From Rotaria sp. Silwood1 (lineage: Eukaryota; Rotifera; Eurotatoria; Philodinida; Philodinidae), in the NCBI GenBank assembly GCA_905250075.1, contig CAJNOP010000137.1, positions 260,809 to 324,808 of the forward strand: a DNA stretch of 64,000 nt, read 5' to 3'. Both the position numbers and the translations under genes were made by a program. The notes beneath the pieces were generated by a model, which saw only the letters and a program-made list of their open reading frames with translations, was not told where the DNA came from and ran no database searches. Positions 61,101 to 64,000 of the stretch are shown one piece after another (position 1 is the stretch's first letter; the number at the start of each line of letters is the position of its first letter).

Positions 61101-63730
61101 CAAACTAAAAGTATGTTTATATAATGCTTGCATGAAATAATTAATGAGTTCAAATGTCAAGCATATTTTGTTGAACTTGAAATGAATAGATAATAAAAAA
61201 GTATCGAATTATCTTCAATTAAGACCCTAAATAAATGAAAATGAGCTTCTTTTCTGTAATTTTTACGTTACTAAGCTCATTGAATGATGAAAATTAAACA
61301 AAAATCAAACTTTCAGAGGATCTTCTTTTATACCGACATAAATATTAATTATCAAAGATGAGCAATAAAAGATAGGATAAAGACGATCAACTATTCTTGT
61401 TCTATCGTTTCCCATTATATAAATTAATATCAAGTACCTACTGACTTTTCAAGCTACTTTGATCTTTTTCCCTAATCCAGTTTCATTAAGAAAATAAATG
61501 AAATTAATCTTCTAGGATTTTGTTTTTCTTTCAGTGCAAATCTGGTCAGACGTTTTTGTTTCAAATTTCTACCATGTCGATATGAAATATTCTGTTCTGA
61601 ATTTTTCACTGAAATGTATCATAAAGTCTTGTTTACCTTATTGACCTAGATAAATAAAAAGATATTATTTGTCAAAAACGCAAATGTCTTTTCTATACTA
61701 GCAACAAAAATAGTTGTGTAAATGTCAATGAATATTAGGCATATTAGCTCTTGTCTAATATATGTTGTCAACAGTATATTGATTATGTGCCAGCGATAGC
61801 TCTACTTCTTCAATCATGGAGAAGTTACCTACTTCCGCAGTAAAACTAAAAATTGATCTTGGATTTTATTAGAAAAAATTTGATTTGTCCTAGCCACAAC
61901 AATCATTCCCACCCATTTCTAATGTTAACTGCATATGGTCACTGCAGTGAAACGTGAAAAAAAATGATTACTTCGAGATATAAATCTAATTTTAACATGC
62001 TCTAGGTCTCAGTCAGACAGTAATTAACACGGAAATTACGTTAATTAAATACGATGCTGTACGAAAACTACAAAGAAAATGGAGTAACTGTTGAAAATAA
62101 GGATAATAAATCACTTGAAAAAGATTGCGGGATATTTTCTGTTATTTATATAAATATTGAGAATTGTTTTTTGGAAAAAAATATAACAAGTGCTTGTTAT
62201 GTGGAGCTTCTCGGTTCCGGAACGTTATTATTTGTCTAATATTGTTTCAAGTTTCATTCATCTCATTTCGTAATTTTTCAAAGTGTTCTAATCTTGATTG
62301 TCGTCTCGCAGGGCTCTAATTTAAGTACTAGAAATGATCAAGTACAACTCTTTTACTTAGTCAGAACACATATCAATTGTCTAGCATACCAAAATTAGAT
62401 TATTTATAAATGCTGACAATATCGTTTATATATAAAAGGAATAATAATCTGAATAAAATTTAAATGAAATAAAAAATAATTTTATTATTCATAGAGATCA
62501 AAATTAATTGAAGGAAACATATTTCTTAGGGCAATAAGACAATCTTTCTCATGAAGAATTGTTTGAAATAGAACAATAAATCTTAACATTATATGTATCG
62601 ATATAAATTTTAATACAGTTCGTAGATGATATCTTCTTGTTTAAACAATTAAAACTTCATTTAATCATTTATTTAGTACAAAGAAAAAAAAATCAAGAGT
62701 TCCACATAATGATCGATTTTTCTTTCGTTCATAATAACTTCAAATTTTTCAATTATTAATTTATTTTTTTGAAATTTTCATTATTGGATAATAAGCTGAA
62801 CAATTTTTTTTTATTTCTGCAATAAATAAATTATTTCATAAATAGCAAAGAAAATAACAATTCTATTTTAATTATTCTGTTTTTTTTTCTTCTCATTTCA
62901 TTTAAGTAATCGGTAGTGTTCTACCATCATTTATAACAATAATAAGTAATATTCTATCCGTATATCGAGTACGTGAATTAAGACGTTCAACATCAAATTA
63001 TATATTACCATGTCGTCGTCGAACAGATGATACACGTCGTGTATTACTTGTTATTACAATTGAATGTTTATTTGCTATAATTAATTCATGGTTTAGTGAT
63101 ATATTACTTTCACTTGTTTATTGTAAAAGAAATTTATTAGCTGATGATGATTGTCCAAATTTTTTAAAACAAAATATTAATTTATTAATTATGTTTGATA
63201 TGTTTAATTCACTTTCAAATATTATTTTACATTGTTTATGTGGAAAACATTTTCGTAATGAATTATATCTTATGTTTCAATCATGTGGTCGAATAATAAA
63301 ACGTTTATTTAGGGCTATATGTTGCTGTTATATTCGAATACGTTGTCAATCATATAGTCAAGAGCAATATGTTTGGTATAATGCTTCTATTACAGGCAAT
63401 AATAGTTCAAATAGTTCACAGAAAAGTATAAGTCCAAGTCATTTATATTTAAAAATTCATACATCACCACAATTATCAAAACGTCATTGTTTTGATTGTC
63501 AATGGTATTTTAATCGACGACCATTAATGGCTTCACGAGAATTTTTTTCAGCAATATCAAAAGAATGTTTAGGAAAAAATCGAAAACATTTTTCAACTTA
63601 TTATCAACCATTATCAGCACGTACGGATATAAAAACAATGACAACAAGTAATTCAATGAAACTTTATTTTCCTCAACAAGAAACAACAACAGTACCATCG
63701 AAAAATAAAAGATGGTTTTCATTTTTTTAA
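58117..63730 (+). CDS. orphan GPCR with very long second extracellular loop
   Basis: Two exons, 58117..59059 and 62907..63730, joined in phase 1 across a 3.8-kb intron, give 588 residues. Exon 1 codes TM1 (GSSGNGLCILVF, N21), TM2 (D49), C78, TM3 (ending SLHRTTYITR, a degenerate DRY), TM4 (WTFIFIILAFFFAYIF) and about 135 residues of extracellular loop 2 with glycosylation sequons. Exon 2 codes TM5 (VIGSVLPSFITIISNILSVY), TM6 (RRVLLVITIECLFAI) and TM7 (NSLSNIILHCLCGKHFRNEL, lacking the Pro and Tyr of NPxxY). A Cys/Arg-rich juxtamembrane segment and a 150-residue Ser-rich tail follow. The ATG at 58117 directly follows TTTCATTTAAG, a good splice acceptor, so a 5' exon (untranslated or coding an N-terminus) is likely. 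Ligand unknown. Confidence 0.85.
59060..62906 (+). other. intron of the second GPCR gene
   Basis: A 3.85-kb intron with donor GTAAGA and acceptor TTTCATTTAAG. It is AT-rich, without recognisable coding segments or clear terminal repeats on either strand; small open frames at 60835 and 62054 look accidental. Confidence 0.75.
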
Positions 63731-64000
63731 TGAGACATGTGTTTTTCTAATTTTTCTTTTTTGTTTTTTTGTTTTGTATTTAAATTTAATTAATTAAACA
63801 TGATGATTTGCATAGCAAAAATTCTTTTATAGTTGTCGCTCATAAAAATGTTAAAAACTGTTTGTTCACTGTCAAGAAACCATTTGATAGAGAAGAAGTA
63901 AATGGTAGCAATAAAGGAAAAGAAAGAAAGAAGAAGAAGAAAATCTTGAATGAATTTCAATGTACCTTTTTTTTGTTGTATTTTTAATGCTGTTTGAAAT
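63731..64000. other. 3' flank of the second GPCR gene
   Basis: About 270 AT-rich bases after the stop, with A/G-rich tracts near 63915-63945. No gene seen before the window ends. Confidence 0.6.

Overview
The window looks like AT-rich animal nuclear DNA. It has spliceosomal GT-AG introns, many only 50-80 bp long, long A/T-rich spacers, and conserved metazoan genes (centrosomin/CDK5RAP2, PARL, CCDC43, TM9SF4, an atonal-type bHLH factor). The mix of lineage-divergent rhodopsin-like GPCRs and ankyrin plus ADP-ribosyltransferase proteins resembles rotifers, especially bdelloids. That placement is my inference and no marker here proves it. A 100-base run of N (45896-45995) shows it is a scaffolded assembly.

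Layout. 1-1101 (-): 5' part of a TM9SF4-like gene. 4683-6128 (-): intronless class A GPCR. 11143-11541 (+): intronless atonal-family bHLH factor. 11834-34414 (-): a centrosomin/CDK5RAP2/myomegalin homologue in at least 67 small exons, encoding about 2,200 residues, with the gamma-tubulin-complex-binding CM1 motif at its N-terminus and at least one alternative first exon that omits CM1. 37215-38387 (-) and 39267-40466 (+): two divergently transcribed ankyrin-ADP-ribosyltransferase paralogues. 40592-41669 (-): unrecognised secreted glycoprotein. 41990-43248 (-): mitochondrial rhomboid protease PARL. 43649-44759 (-): CCDC43. 49142-51527 (+): secreted TSP1-TSP1-Ig-Ig-trypsin-like protein whose protease domain has lost two of three catalytic residues. 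58117-63730 (+): second GPCR, split by a 3.8-kb intron, with a very long second extracellular loop.

Mobile DNA consists of short non-autonomous elements: a piggyBac-like MITE with TTAA duplications, a GC-rich hAT-like MITE, and three long foldback palindromes. Four of these five lie inside centrosomin introns or the noncoding block by the assembly gap. I see no transposase, rRNA, tRNA or CRISPR.

The genes do not form an operon or one pathway. Centrosomin organises microtubules at centrosomes, PARL processes mitochondrial membrane proteins, TM9SF4 sorts membrane proteins, and the GPCRs and secreted proteins serve signalling or surface roles. The best leads for new biology are the CM1-less centrosomin isoform, the TSP1/Ig pseudoprotease and the asymmetric ART pair. 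Exon coordinates were read by hand from splice signals and codon phase, so errors of a few bases are possible.
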